Source: an uncultured Oscillospiraceae bacterium
GTDB lineage: Bacteria; Bacillota; Clostridia; Oscillospirales; Oscillospiraceae
Direction of reading: 5' to 3'
Assembly: GCA_947627325.1 (NCBI GenBank)
Contig: CANQVO010000002.1
Location: 1-64,000, forward strand
DNA length: 64,000 nucleotides
The notes under the pieces were generated by a model, which was not told where the DNA came from, did no database searches, and worked only from the letters and a program-made list of their open reading frames with translations. Numbering within the stretch: the stretch's first letter is position 1; every line of letters begins with the position of its first letter. Position numbers and translations under genes: made by a program. This document shows positions 17,620-26,499 of this stretch, piece by piece.

Positions 17620-18090
17620 TTATCTGCTTCTCTCTTTCATCCGCCGGTCCATCTCCCGCTTGGCGTCCCGCTGGGCGGCGGCCTCCCGCTTGTCGTAGAG
17701 CTTCTTGCCCTTGGCCAGGCCCAGCTCCACCTTCACCCGCGGGCCGGAGAAGTAGACCGACAGGGGGATGATGGCGTAGCCCTCCTGCTGGGCCTTGGCC
17801 CCCAGCTTGTAGATCTCCCGCTTGTGCATGAGCAGCTGCCGGGGGCGGCGGGGCTCCTTATTGAAGATGTTGCCCTTTTCGTAGGGGGAGATGTGGACGC
17901 CGTAGAGGGTGAGTTGTCCGTCCTTGACCACGCAGAAGGAATCCTTCAGGTTCACGTTGCCCAGGCGGATGGACTTGACCTCGGTGCCCGCCAGGGCCAC
18001 CCCGGCCTCAAAGGTGTCTTCGATGAAATAGTCGTGGTACGCCTTGGGGTTCTTAGCCACAACCCGTTTGTCGACCTTAGTCTGGCCCAC
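17620..18090 (-). CDS. smpB: SsrA-binding protein SmpB
   Basis: Binds the tRNA-like domain of tmRNA and delivers it to stalled ribosomes. 156 aa from GTG 18090 (GGAGG, 9 nt spacing). Family landmarks: NPKAYHDYFIEDTFEAGVAL, GTEVKSIRLGNVNLKDSF, SPYEKGN and the basic C-terminal tail KGKKLYDKREAAAQRDAKRE. Functionally paired with ssrA about 600 nt downstream on the same strand. Confidence 0.97.
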   Translation of the reverse strand: MGQTKVDKRVVAKNPKAYHDYFIEDTFEAGVALAGTEVKSIRLGNVNLKDSFCVVKDGQLTLYGVHISPYEKGNIFNKEPRRPRQLLMHKREIYKLGAKAQQEGYAIIPLSVYFSGPRVKVELGLAKGKKLYDKREAAAQRDAKREMDRRMKERSR

Positions 18091-18129
18091 CGTCCATCAC
18101 CTCCCCCCGCCCAAAGTAACACATTCCGT

Positions 18130-18510
18130 CTATCTTCCCGCGTCTTCTTCTACCAGGGCAATGAGATATCCAAATCCAAGGTTGCATTTTGACCTGATAG
18201 GGATAGCATCCGTGTCCACAAATGGAGCATCATACGGGTAGCCACAACTTATATGGTCTTCTGAGATCTGGATCTTTGGATGCATGTCGATCACCAATAA
18301 CAAAGAAATCATGATCGAAAGGATCGCCGCTATCAGCATTTTTCCAAACGAGATCGCAAGTTTTGTGGCGGCGGCAAACACGCTGACAAGACCCACTGGA
18401 AATGAAAGCGCGAAAAGCGCTCTCCCCCTCAAATTGCGCCAATACTTCGTGATACAGGATAAAACTAGATTTGAAAATACTGTGTGCCGATCAGCACTTC
18501 GACCCGACAC
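18130..18510 (-). CDS. Hypothetical membrane protein (possible 3' part of a frameshifted gene)
   Basis: 126 codons from TTG 18510; no recognised family. About two hydrophobic segments (ALFALSFPVGLVSVF and KMLIAAILSIMISLLLVI) precede a soluble tail with two Cys. Base composition is clearly lower in GC than the neighbours. There is no ribosome site before the TTG. The frame overlaps the upstream small gene by 46 nt, so this could be the continuation of that gene after a frameshift rather than an independent gene. Confidence 0.45.
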   Translation of the reverse strand: MSGRSADRHTVFSNLVLSCITKYWRNLRGRALFALSFPVGLVSVFAAATKLAISFGKMLIAAILSIMISLLLVIDMHPKIQISEDHISCGYPYDAPFVDTDAIPIRSKCNLGFGYLIALVEEDAGR

Positions 18511-18740
18511 AAAAGCAGTATATTGGCGAGCAAGTTGATGTAGTACAGCTTACAAATGATACTGTTCTCGCAAAATTTGCGAAAGCATATGCTTTGAATC
18601 ACACAAGGCACGATCAGCACGGCATAAAACCACGGTACAGTTGGAACAAAAATATACCCTTGTATCCAAAGCACACCAGCAAGCACAAAGACAAATGTAT
18701 ATATTATGCTATGTGCGGTTGCAACTTTAATGGTCATCAT
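18465..18740 (-). CDS. Hypothetical small membrane protein
   Basis: 91 aa from ATG 18740 with AAGG about 8 nt upstream. Three hydrophobic stretches (SIIYTFVFVLAGVLWIQGYIF, PWFYAVLIVPCVIQ, LYYINLLANILLLC). No family recognised. Low GC. It and the frame at 18130-18510 together would make a four- to five-segment membrane protein if a single base change joined them. Confidence 0.5.
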   Translation of the reverse strand: MMTIKVATAHSIIYTFVFVLAGVLWIQGYIFVPTVPWFYAVLIVPCVIQSICFRKFCENSIICKLYYINLLANILLLCRVEVLIGTQYFQI

Positions 18741-18785
18741 TACAATACCTTATTCCATAAGACGAAAGGACCGTTCTCCCTGCCT

Positions 18786-18953
18786 TTACGGATCTTCATA
18801 TACCGCGGTAACGCGCCATTTTCCGTGCTCTCGTTCCATCGTCCATTTTGCGTCAGCCCAACTGCCTGAAATAAATTCGCCATCTGCATGATATATGCGG
18901 TGATCATAGTATACCCATACGGTGGAAGTGTTCCAACTGGTCGGCACCACCAA
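18786..18953 (-). pseudogene. N-terminally truncated small hypothetical gene
   Basis: Open frame ending TAA at 18786 encodes a hydrophobic start (VIGILLLVVP) and a soluble part with YYDHRIYHADGEFISG and MEREHGKWRVTAVYEDP. The only in-frame starts are TTG/GTG codons inside the hydrophobic segment, without a ribosome site. A 57-bp inverted repeat lies where the missing start would be. Best read as a gene whose 5' end was lost or interrupted. Confidence 0.4.
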
Positions 18954-18966
18954 AAGCAGGATGCCT

Positions 18967-19023
18967 ATGACGCGGCGGCCCTTATGCTTCGCGCTTCTCC
19001 GCGCCGCCCTCCCGACGCGTCAT
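18967..19023. repeat. 57-bp GC-rich inverted repeat in a low-GC patch
   Basis: Outer arms ATGACGCG and CGCGTCAT (8 bp), inner GCGGC/GCCGC. GC-rich against low-GC surroundings, and abuts the truncated gene at 18786-18953. Possibly a small mobile palindrome; no direct repeats were found. Confidence 0.5.
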
Positions 19024-19121
19024 CTCTGTTGAACTCCTCCAACTTTGGCGGCTTCTGAAATTTCACTATGCGTGGGGGATCTGAAGCCTTAAAGATAGTA
19101 TACCACAGCTGTCAAGGGGGC

Positions 19122-19150
19122 TTGTTTGTCGAAAAGCGGCATGGTATAAT
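19122..19150 (+). promoter_or_regulatory. Sigma-A promoter of xth
   Basis: TTGTTT, 17 nt, TATAAT, with GAGAGGGGGAGAGG as ribosome site before ATG 19177. Confidence 0.7.
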
Positions 19151-19176
19151 GTTCAAAAACGAGAGGGGGAGAGGAT

Positions 19177-19929
19177 ATGCGGTTGGTGTCTTGGAACGTG
19201 AACGGCCTGCGGGCCTGTATGGGCAAGGGGTTTTTGGACAGCTTCGCCGCCCTGGACGCCGACGTGTTCTGCCTCCAGGAGACGAAACTCCAGCCCGGCC
19301 AGATCGACCTGGACCTGCCCGGGTATCAGCTCTTCTGGAACTCCGCCCAGCGCAAGGGCTACTCCGGCACGGCGCTGTTCACCCGGCTGGAGCCGGTGTC
19401 GGTGCGCTATGACCTGGACGACGCCTACCACATCGGGGAGGGCCGGGCCATCACCCTGGAACTGCCCGACCGCTACGTGGTCACCGTATACTCCCCCAAC
19501 GCCCAGGAGGGGCTCAAGCGCATCGAGTACCGTATGTCCTGGGAGGACGCCCTGCGGCGGTATCTGCTGAAGCTGGACCGGGAGAAGCCGGTGATCCTCT
19601 GCGGGGACCTGAACGTGGCCCACCGGGAGATCGACCTAAAAAACCCCGGTCCCAACCGGGGCAACCCCGGCTTTTCCGACCAGGAGCGGGAGAAGTTCGG
19701 CGACCTGCTGGACTCCGGCTTTGTGGACACCTTCCGCTGTCTCTATCCCGACTTGGCGGGGGCGTACTCCTGGTGGAGCTACCGCTTCCACGCCCGGGAG
19801 AACAACGCCGGCTGGCGCATCGACTACTTCCTTCTCTCCGCCCGCTGGCGGGACAGGATCCGCGCCGCCGCCATCCACGCCGACGTCTACGGCAGCGACC
19901 ACTGCCCCGTGTCCCTGGACCTGGCGTAA
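19177..19929 (+). CDS. xth: Exodeoxyribonuclease III
   Basis: AP endonuclease and 3'-5' exonuclease of base-excision repair. 250 aa, full length. Exonuclease-endonuclease-phosphatase motifs: LVSWNVNGLRA, CLQETKL (metal Glu), YSPNA, GDLNVAH, WSYRFHARENNAGWRIDYF and the terminal GSDHCPV. Single-gene unit; its stop codon overlaps the A-run of the neighbouring minus-strand terminator. Confidence 0.96.
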   Translation: MRLVSWNVNGLRACMGKGFLDSFAALDADVFCLQETKLQPGQIDLDLPGYQLFWNSAQRKGYSGTALFTRLEPVSVRYDLDDAYHIGEGRAITLELPDRYVVTVYSPNAQEGLKRIEYRMSWEDALRRYLLKLDREKPVILCGDLNVAHREIDLKNPGPNRGNPGFSDQEREKFGDLLDSGFVDTFRCLYPDLAGAYSWWSYRFHARENNAGWRIDYFLLSARWRDRIRAAAIHADVYGSDHCPVSLDLA

Positions 19930-19953
19930 AAAAAGCCGGCGCGGAGCGCCGGC
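19928..19953 (-). terminator. Intrinsic terminator of the SLH-domain gene
   Basis: GCCGGCGC/GCGCCGGC with loop, followed on the minus strand by seven T. Confidence 0.85.
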
Positions 19954-20011
19954 CCAGGTCTGCCAGGAGAGCGGCCCCGCCGCGCTCCTGGCGGATTTTT
20001 TGCCCTCCGCC

Positions 20012-22294
20012 TCACTTGTCCGCGGTGGCCACCACCAGCCGGACCTTGCCGCCCTGCTCGGGGGTACGGTCCACGTAGACGGTCAGCCGCCCGGCGTAGG
20101 ACAGCGCGGCGTCCAGGGAGGGGAACCAGGTCTCGGACACGGCGTTGTAACAGCACTGGTCGATCTCGTCGGACAGGGGATAGACCACGCCGTCCACCGT
20201 GACGGTCTTCTCGGAAAAGTCGGTGCGGGGCACCTGGGCGTGGGCCTGGAGGTTGACAGTGACCAGGGGCTGGTGGGTGTCGCTGGACAGGGGGGCGGCC
20301 AGGCCCATGAACTGGCCGTCCAGCTTGGTAAAGCCGCCGCCGGTGGTCAGCTTCACGCTGCCCTTGGCGTTGGCTACGGACAGGGAGGCGTCGGTGTAGC
20401 CGTCCCCGGCGGTGAAGGTGACCAGGCCGTAGGTGTAGCAGTCGCCGGTGACGTTGTCCAGCACGATGTAGTCCACCGTCCCGGCGCTGTCCCGGTGGGC
20501 CAGGGAGATGCGCTTTGCGGGGACGGTGTCCACCGTGACCGCCTCCAGGGCCACCCGCTTCAGCGGCCCGCTCTCGGTCTTGTCATAGACCGTCGCCTGG
20601 GGGGAGACGCGCGCGCCGCCCATGGTGCCGCCGGCGACGTCCCAGTCGCCGGGGGCGGGGGTGGCGCGGGCCTGGAGCAGGTCCAGCTCCCCAATTTGGG
20701 AGGCGGTGGCGGTGTAGAGCTTTCCGGGCACCTGGGCGGCCAGGGTGTTGTTGGTACGCACCTTGCCGGACAAGATGATGCCGCAGGGGAGGGTGAGCTT
20801 GCCGTCGTAGGTCTCCCGGCCCCGGGCGTCATTCTCCCCCTGGGTGACCACGGCGGTGCCGATGGCCACCCCGGAGGCCACGGCGGGGGAGACCACCCCG
20901 GCCACCTGGTAGTCCTCCGTCAACAGCAGGGTCATGGGGTCGCCCAGGCGGTAACCTGATAGATCTGCCAGGGCGCAGTCCAGCACGGGAAAGGCGTGGC
21001 CCATGAGGGTGACGGTGTTGGGGCTGACGGGGCTGGGGTCGGCGTTTTCATACACCCCGGTGAGCTTGTTGTCGGTGACCTTGAGCACCCCGGCGCGGCT
21101 GTCGTACTCCCCCACGTCGTAGGGGCGCACAGCGCTCAGGGTGGCGGGCAGGCCGTTTCGGTACACCTGGACGGAGGCCCCGCCCAGGAGCTGGTCAAAA
21201 GGGCCGCTGCCCTCCTTGGCCACGGCGGTCTTGACCGACTCGTCCCGGTCCAGCAGGTAGACCGACGCCAGGGCGTCCGCCTTGTCGTAGCAGAGCACGG
21301 CGTTGGCGCCGTAGGCGATCTCCTTGTACACCGCGCCGTAGCTCTCCTGCTCCCCGCCGCTGCGCCACAGGGGGGTGGCGGTGGGGATGAGGATCTGCTC
21401 GTCGCCGTCGGCGATGATGTACCGGGCCTCGGCGGAGAGGATGCGGACGGCGCGGGTGGTGTAGTCCTCGTCCGGCAGGAGGGCGACCAGGTTGCCATCC
21501 TTGTCCAGCACCGGCTTGCACCGGCTGCCCCGGAGGGCGGGGTCCAGGTCGGCGCGGAAGGTGACGAAGCTTGCCTTGTCGGTGCGCGCGGCCCAGCCCC
21601 CGGCGGACAGGGCCTTGCCCTTCACCTCCAGCACCAGTTGGGACTCGCCCACCGTGCCGCCCAGGGCGGTCTCCAGAAACACCCGGTCGCTGTCCTTGCC
21701 CTCGGTGTAGAGCAGGTTTTCAAACAGATGGGCGGCCTGGGCGCGGGTGAGGGTGTCCCCGCCGGAGACGTTTTCCAGACCGTCCAGCAGACCGATGCTC
21801 CTGGCCCGGAGCATATGCCCCGCGTACCACGCGCCGCCGTCGCCGCCCACGTCGGCGTCGGAGTAGCCAAGACAGCGCACCAGGATGGTCACCGCCTCGC
21901 CGCAGGTGATGGCGTCATCGGGGGCGAAGGCGCCGTTGCCCTTGCCCTGGACCAGGGGGATGACCCCCTCGCTCACCGCGGCGGCGGCGTTGATGTAGCC
22001 CAGGGCCCAGTGGGCGGCGGTGACGTCGGTGAAGATGACCCGGTTTTGGTACAACTCCGCCTCCTGCTCCCGGCCCAGGGCCACCAGGGCCATCTTGCAG
22101 AACTCCGCCCGGGTGAAGGTGCCCTGGGGGTCAAAGGAGCCGTCGGGCTTGCCGTTGACGATCTTCAGCTCCCGCAGGGTGCCCACGGCCTCGGCCAGGG
22201 CGGGGTCTGTCACGTCGGCAAAGGCGGCGGCGGAGAGGGGGAGCCCCGCCAGCAGGGCCCCGCACAGCAGAAGGGCGACGAATTTTTGTCTCAT
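20012..22294 (-). CDS. S-layer homology (SLH) domain exported protein
   Basis: 760 aa from ATG 22294 (AAAGGAG, 9 nt). Signal peptide of about 23 residues (KFVALLLCGALLAGLPLSA) with AxA-type cleavage. Three SLH repeats follow: FADVTDPALAEAVGTLRELK near 24, FTDVTAAHWALGYINAAAAV near 90 and WYAGHMLRARSIGLLDGLEN near 160. SLH domains bind secondary cell wall polymer, so the protein is probably cell-wall attached. The remaining 550 residues are beta-rich and unassigned. Encoded just downstream of the MacAB-like operon, and perhaps part of it. Confidence 0.85.
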   Translation of the reverse strand: MRQKFVALLLCGALLAGLPLSAAAFADVTDPALAEAVGTLRELKIVNGKPDGSFDPQGTFTRAEFCKMALVALGREQEAELYQNRVIFTDVTAAHWALGYINAAAAVSEGVIPLVQGKGNGAFAPDDAITCGEAVTILVRCLGYSDADVGGDGGAWYAGHMLRARSIGLLDGLENVSGGDTLTRAQAAHLFENLLYTEGKDSDRVFLETALGGTVGESQLVLEVKGKALSAGGWAARTDKASFVTFRADLDPALRGSRCKPVLDKDGNLVALLPDEDYTTRAVRILSAEARYIIADGDEQILIPTATPLWRSGGEQESYGAVYKEIAYGANAVLCYDKADALASVYLLDRDESVKTAVAKEGSGPFDQLLGGASVQVYRNGLPATLSAVRPYDVGEYDSRAGVLKVTDNKLTGVYENADPSPVSPNTVTLMGHAFPVLDCALADLSGYRLGDPMTLLLTEDYQVAGVVSPAVASGVAIGTAVVTQGENDARGRETYDGKLTLPCGIILSGKVRTNNTLAAQVPGKLYTATASQIGELDLLQARATPAPGDWDVAGGTMGGARVSPQATVYDKTESGPLKRVALEAVTVDTVPAKRISLAHRDSAGTVDYIVLDNVTGDCYTYGLVTFTAGDGYTDASLSVANAKGSVKLTTGGGFTKLDGQFMGLAAPLSSDTHQPLVTVNLQAHAQVPRTDFSEKTVTVDGVVYPLSDEIDQCCYNAVSETWFPSLDAALSYAGRLTVYVDRTPEQGGKVRLVVATADK

Positions 22295-22317
22295 GGAGAA
22301 CCACTCCTTTTTCAAGT

Positions 22318-23616
22318 TCAATCCGCCCGCAGGGCGTCCACCGGCTGGAGGGCGCTGGCCTTGATGGCGGGGTAGAGGCCGAAGACGATCCCCAGGACCA
22401 CCGAGATACCGAAGGCCCCCAGGGCGACGGCGGTGCTCGGGATGATGACCAGGCCGAAGGAGGTCTTGGTGAGCACCGCGGCGGCGATGTACCCGCCCGC
22501 CACGCCGAAGAGCCCGCCGATGCCGCAGATCATCACCGCCTCGATGAGGAACTGGACGATGATGCTCTTGCGCTCCGCCCCGATGGCCTTGCGGATGCCG
22601 ATCTCCCGGGTGCGCTCGGTGACGGTGACCAGCATGATGTTCATGATGCCGATGCCCGCCACCAGAAGGGAGATGGCGGCGATGATGCCCAAAAAGCGCT
22701 GTTGGAGCGCGTCGGCTTCGTCCAGGTCCTGGGCGTACTGGCCGGGGTTGTAGACGCTGAAGCTGCCGTTGTTTTGGGGGATGATCCCGGGCAGAAAGCT
22801 GTTGAGCTCGGTGGTCACCTCGGCCAGGTCGCTGGCGCTCTTGACCTTCACGGTGTACTCGCTGACCGGCTCGTTGCGGTTGAAGTACCGGGTCATGGAG
22901 CTGGGCAGGAGCAGGAGCTTGTCCAGGTACTTGAGGGACTCGGCCACCCACTGGGCGTCCTCGCTCTTGCCCAGCTGGACCCCGTTGGCCTTGCTCTGGT
23001 AGACCCCCACCACCCGGAAGGGCAGGCCGTTGATGGTGATGATCTTGTCAATGGGGTCGGCGAAGGAGAAGAGGTACTCCGCCGTGTCCGCCCCCAGCAC
23101 GCACACCTGGGCCATGTTCTGGACCTCCAGGTAGCTGAACTCCCGGCCCCGGGCCAGCTTGTAGTCCCCGCACAGGCCAAACTTGTCGTTGCCCAGGCGG
23201 ATGTCGGGGTAGTGGTCCTCGTTGGAGACGCCCTCCGAGACCATCACCCCGCCGCCCATGCCTATGTAGTTCCGCTGGCGGGACAGGGTCTTGGCCCCGT
23301 AGGAGATGGTCAGGTCGTCGTAGACGTAGCCGTTGGGGGTGATGCCCACCACGCCGTCCAGGCCCAGGCAGTAGTCGTAGAGCTTCTGGCCCACGTCGTT
23401 GCCCGTGCCGTCCCAGGTGTAGGCCGAGACGTTGAGGACGTTGGTGCCCTGGCTGTCGTAGAGGGCCTTGATGGCCAGGTTTTGCCCCTGGGCGTAGGTC
23501 ACCAGGGCGATGACGGCGGCCAGGCCGATGATGATGCCCAGCATGGTGAGGAAGCTGCGGCCCTTTTTGGTGGCCAGGGACTTGAGGGCCATTTTGATGG
23601 ACTGTCCGATCTTCAT
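22318..23616 (-). CDS. MacB-like ABC transporter permease
   Basis: Membrane subunit of a mechanotransmission-type (MacB/FtsX) exporter. 432 aa. N-terminal segment SFLTMLGIIIGLAAVIALVT, a large extracellular MacB_PCD domain (about 45-290), then three C-terminal segments beginning AAISLLVAGIGIMNIMLV, with VTERTREIGIRKAIGA, the family coupling motif. Start ATG overlaps the ATPase stop by 4 nt. Substrate unknown: such systems export peptides or lipids, or sense cell-envelope stress. Confidence 0.92.
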   Translation of the reverse strand: MKIGQSIKMALKSLATKKGRSFLTMLGIIIGLAAVIALVTYAQGQNLAIKALYDSQGTNVLNVSAYTWDGTGNDVGQKLYDYCLGLDGVVGITPNGYVYDDLTISYGAKTLSRQRNYIGMGGGVMVSEGVSNEDHYPDIRLGNDKFGLCGDYKLARGREFSYLEVQNMAQVCVLGADTAEYLFSFADPIDKIITINGLPFRVVGVYQSKANGVQLGKSEDAQWVAESLKYLDKLLLLPSSMTRYFNRNEPVSEYTVKVKSASDLAEVTTELNSFLPGIIPQNNGSFSVYNPGQYAQDLDEADALQQRFLGIIAAISLLVAGIGIMNIMLVTVTERTREIGIRKAIGAERKSIIVQFLIEAVMICGIGGLFGVAGGYIAAAVLTKTSFGLVIIPSTAVALGAFGISVVLGIVFGLYPAIKASALQPVDALRAD

Positions 23617-24311
23617 GGGGCAAAGACCTCCTCCCGCGCGCCGTCGGCCACCACAACGCCGTCGGAGAGCCGGACGATCCGCTCGGCGGTGGCGGCGATG
23701 GAGTTGTCGTGGGTGATGAGGATGACGGTGGAGCCCTCCTGGTGGAGGGAGTGGAGGATCTCCAGCACGTGGAGGCCGGTTTTGGAGTCCAGCGCGCCGG
23801 TGGGCTCGTCGGCCATGATGATGGGGGGATGGGTGGCGATGGCCCGGGCGATGGCGACCCGCTGTTGTTGGCCGCCGGACATCTCCCCGGGGCGGTGGTC
23901 CCGGCGCTCCAGCATCCCCACCCGCTCCAGCGCCTCCTCCACCCGGTCCCGGCGCTTGAGGGGGCCCAGGCCCTGGTAGATCAGGGGCAGTTCCACGTTC
24001 TCCCAGGCGTTGAGCACCGGGATGAGGTTGTAGCCCTGAAAGACGAAGCCGATCTGCTTGTTGCGGATGTGGGCCAGCTGGCGGTCGGTGAGCTCGGTGA
24101 TATCGGTGCCGTCCAGGTGGTAGTCCCCGTAGGTGGGAATGTCCAGACAGCCCAGGATGTTCATCAGCGTGGACTTGCCCGAGCCGGACTGGCCGATGAT
24201 GGAGACGAACTCCCCCCGGTCGACGCGAAGGCTCACCCCGTTGAGGGCCCGGACCTCGCTCTCCTTGCCCTCGTTGTAGATCTTATAAATGTCCTGAATG
24301 TCGATGAGCAT
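23613..24311 (-). CDS. MacB/LolD-like ABC transporter ATPase
   Basis: 232 aa ATP-binding subunit. Walker A GQSGSGKSTLMNILG near residue 40, Q-loop FVFQGYNLIPVLNAWENVELP, signature MSGGQQQRVAIARA and Walker B IIMADEPTGALDSKTG with ITHD switch. Operon order is fusion protein, ATPase, permease. Confidence 0.95.
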   Translation of the reverse strand: MLIDIQDIYKIYNEGKESEVRALNGVSLRVDRGEFVSIIGQSGSGKSTLMNILGCLDIPTYGDYHLDGTDITELTDRQLAHIRNKQIGFVFQGYNLIPVLNAWENVELPLIYQGLGPLKRRDRVEEALERVGMLERRDHRPGEMSGGQQQRVAIARAIATHPPIIMADEPTGALDSKTGLHVLEILHSLHQEGSTVILITHDNSIAATAERIVRLSDGVVVADGAREEVFAP

Positions 24312-24319
24312 AGGTCACT

Positions 24320-26224
24320 TTACCCCCACGCCTCTTCCACGTAGTAGTCCACAAAGACGGTCTCTCCGCCCTCCAGGCCGCTGGTGATCTCCACGTTGTA
24401 GTTGTCGTAGAGGCCGGTCTCCACCGCCACGGGGTAGAAGCCCTCCGCCTCGGAGGGGTAGCTGGGGGTCTCGCCGGGCATGAGCTCGGGAATGTCGATA
24501 TCCACGGCGCTCTCCGGCCGGCTGTCCGCCTGGATGAAGATCACCGAGGCGGTCTCGCCGTCCTCCAGGCTCACGTATTTCACGCTCTGCATGGGCACCA
24601 CGATGCAGTTGTCCGACTGACTGGTGACGAAGGAGTAGCTCAGCCACATCCCCTCCAGCAGCGTCCCGCCGGGGTTGTCCACCTCCAGGGTGACGGGGTA
24701 GTTGGTCATGCCCGAGCCCATGGCGTCCCCGGAGAGGGACATGTCGATCTTGGTCACCGTGCCCACGAAGGTCCCCCCGTCGCCCCAGTTGCTCTGGAGG
24801 TCCACCGTCATGCCCGGCTTGACGTAGGCGATGTTCCGGTCGTCCACCTGGATGGTGACCACCATGGTGGTGTTGTTGGAGATGGTGATGACCGTGTCCC
24901 CGCTCTTGACCTCCTGGCCCTCCACCAGGGTGCAGGAGGTGACGGTGCCGGAGATGGGGGCCACGGCGGAGAAGTCCTCCAGGGCCTCCTGGGCCTCGGT
25001 CACGTCCTTCTGCGCCTCCTCCACCGACTCCGCGGCGTTGTCGATGCTCTCCTGGCTGGCCCGGACCTGCTCACGGGCGCTCTCGATGTCCCGGCTAAAG
25101 TCCTCCTGGGACAGCACCAGCAGAACGTCCCCCTCCTTCACGTCGGCGTAGTCCCGCAGGGCGGTGGACTCCACCACCGTGGGCTCCCGGTCGTTTTTGG
25201 CCTTGGGGGCCTCGCTCCAGATCTCCTCGGTGCGGTAATACTCCAGCGTCCCGGGGCCGTAGGGGTAGATGGCAACGCCCCCCGGCCCGGCCAGGGAACA
25301 GGTGGCGCTCAGGCCGTCTGTGAGCGCGCCGGGATTCTCTATCACCACCACCGCCTCAAAGAGGATGGTGCCCTCGGCGGCCACCCGGCGGATGAAGTTG
25401 ACCTCCTCCACCGTGCCGGTCAGATCCGTTCCGCCCACCGACACCTGGACCGCCTGGCCCACCTGGATGTCGTTTTCATAGGCGTAGCTGAAGTAGAAGG
25501 GGATGCGGAACCTTAGGTCGTCCACCAGCAGGGCCACCTTCTCCCCCCGGGTCACCTTGTCCCCGACCTTGTAGCGCGCGGTGTCCCGCAGTTGGCCGGA
25601 GAAGGGGGCCTTGACGTACCGCTCCTGGCCGGAGAGCTGCTGGTCCTCCAGCACGTCGTCCAGGGTCTGCTGGTCCTCAGTCAGGGTCCGCTGGGCCTTG
25701 GACAGGGCCTCCTGCCGGTCCTGGAGCTTGTCCAGCGCGGTGGTCAGGGCCTCCTGGGCGGCGGGGGAGACGATCTCGTAGAGGGGGTCCCCCTGGTTGA
25801 CCACCTGGCCCTCGGTGACGTAGAGGCTCTGGACGATGCCGGCGTTCTCCAGCGTGATGGCCGCCGACTCCTTGGCCCGGGCGGAGCCGGAGCCCTGGAC
25901 GGTGGACTGGATGGAGCTCCAGTCAGCGGTGCGGGTCATCATCTGGCTGTTGACCTTGTCGGTCTTGTTTAAGTACCGCCACAAAAAGAACCCGCCCACG
26001 CCCAGGGCGATCACCACCACCCCGGCGATGATCCCGTTTCGCACCGGGTGGCCCCGCCGGCGCTTCTTCTTCGCCGGGGTTTTGGCCCCGGGCTCTTTGG
26101 CGGGCGCTTGCGCCGTCTCCTGACCCGCCTCCTGGACGGGCTCCTGGGCAACTTCCTGAGTCGTCTCCTTCGCCGCCTCCTGGGCGGGCTCGGCCACGGC
26201 GGCGTTTTTTCCTTTTCCACGCAT
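24320..26224 (-). CDS. MacA/HlyD-like membrane fusion protein with two lipoyl-type modules
   Basis: 634 aa adaptor subunit of the exporter. Residues 1-60 are a cytoplasmic Ala-Glu-Pro-Lys-Gln tail; one membrane segment (IIAGVVVIALGVGGFFLW) follows. Two lipoyl-like half motifs are visible (AGIVQSLYVTEGQVVNQGD near 130, APISGTVTSCTLVEGQEV near 422), each with a helical hairpin (about 157-195 and 385-418), which makes it longer than a typical Gram-positive adaptor. Start ATG 26224 has AAGAAGG upstream. First gene of the operon, divergent from the XRE regulator. Confidence 0.85.
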   Translation of the reverse strand: MRGKGKNAAVAEPAQEAAKETTQEVAQEPVQEAGQETAQAPAKEPGAKTPAKKKRRRGHPVRNGIIAGVVVIALGVGGFFLWRYLNKTDKVNSQMMTRTADWSSIQSTVQGSGSARAKESAAITLENAGIVQSLYVTEGQVVNQGDPLYEIVSPAAQEALTTALDKLQDRQEALSKAQRTLTEDQQTLDDVLEDQQLSGQERYVKAPFSGQLRDTARYKVGDKVTRGEKVALLVDDLRFRIPFYFSYAYENDIQVGQAVQVSVGGTDLTGTVEEVNFIRRVAAEGTILFEAVVVIENPGALTDGLSATCSLAGPGGVAIYPYGPGTLEYYRTEEIWSEAPKAKNDREPTVVESTALRDYADVKEGDVLLVLSQEDFSRDIESAREQVRASQESIDNAAESVEEAQKDVTEAQEALEDFSAVAPISGTVTSCTLVEGQEVKSGDTVITISNNTTMVVTIQVDDRNIAYVKPGMTVDLQSNWGDGGTFVGTVTKIDMSLSGDAMGSGMTNYPVTLEVDNPGGTLLEGMWLSYSFVTSQSDNCIVVPMQSVKYVSLEDGETASVIFIQADSRPESAVDIDIPELMPGETPSYPSEAEGFYPVAVETGLYDNYNVEITSGLEGGETVFVDYYVEEAWG

Positions 26225-26283
26225 GATCTGGCACCTTCTTTATTTCCTGGGCCGTCCGGCCCTGTTTTATTCCACTGATGGAC

Positions 26284-26434
26284 ATTATACTCCGGCGGGG
26301 GACAGGATGGTAGTTACAATCCGGGAAAAATTCTTTAAGATTTTCTTAAGGTCTTCGCCCCCCTCTCTCCATTGACGTATCCCGCCGGATTTGGTTCCCC
26401 CGGCCTGGGGATTATCCTGATATAAGGATATCCT
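26284..26434. promoter_or_regulatory. Divergent control region with a -10 box and ATCCT/AGGAT palindromes
   Basis: Holds a minus-strand TATAAT (26289-26284) for the fusion-protein operon, without a clear -35. On the other side is TATCCT-6 nt-AGGATA (26413-26430) overlapped by the perfect palindrome AGGATATCCT (26425-26434). These could be operators for the XRE-type regulator encoded next door; inference only. Confidence 0.45.
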
Positions 26435-26499
26435 GCAAATAGGGAAATGTCAATCGGGGTATCCCTTGTTAAAATAAACAAAAAAAGGGGGAAGGCGGC

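Noticed and set aside
19100-19116. Minus-strand TTGACA close to TATACT upstream of xth
   Set aside because: Spacing is only 7 nt, so it cannot act as a sigma-A promoter.
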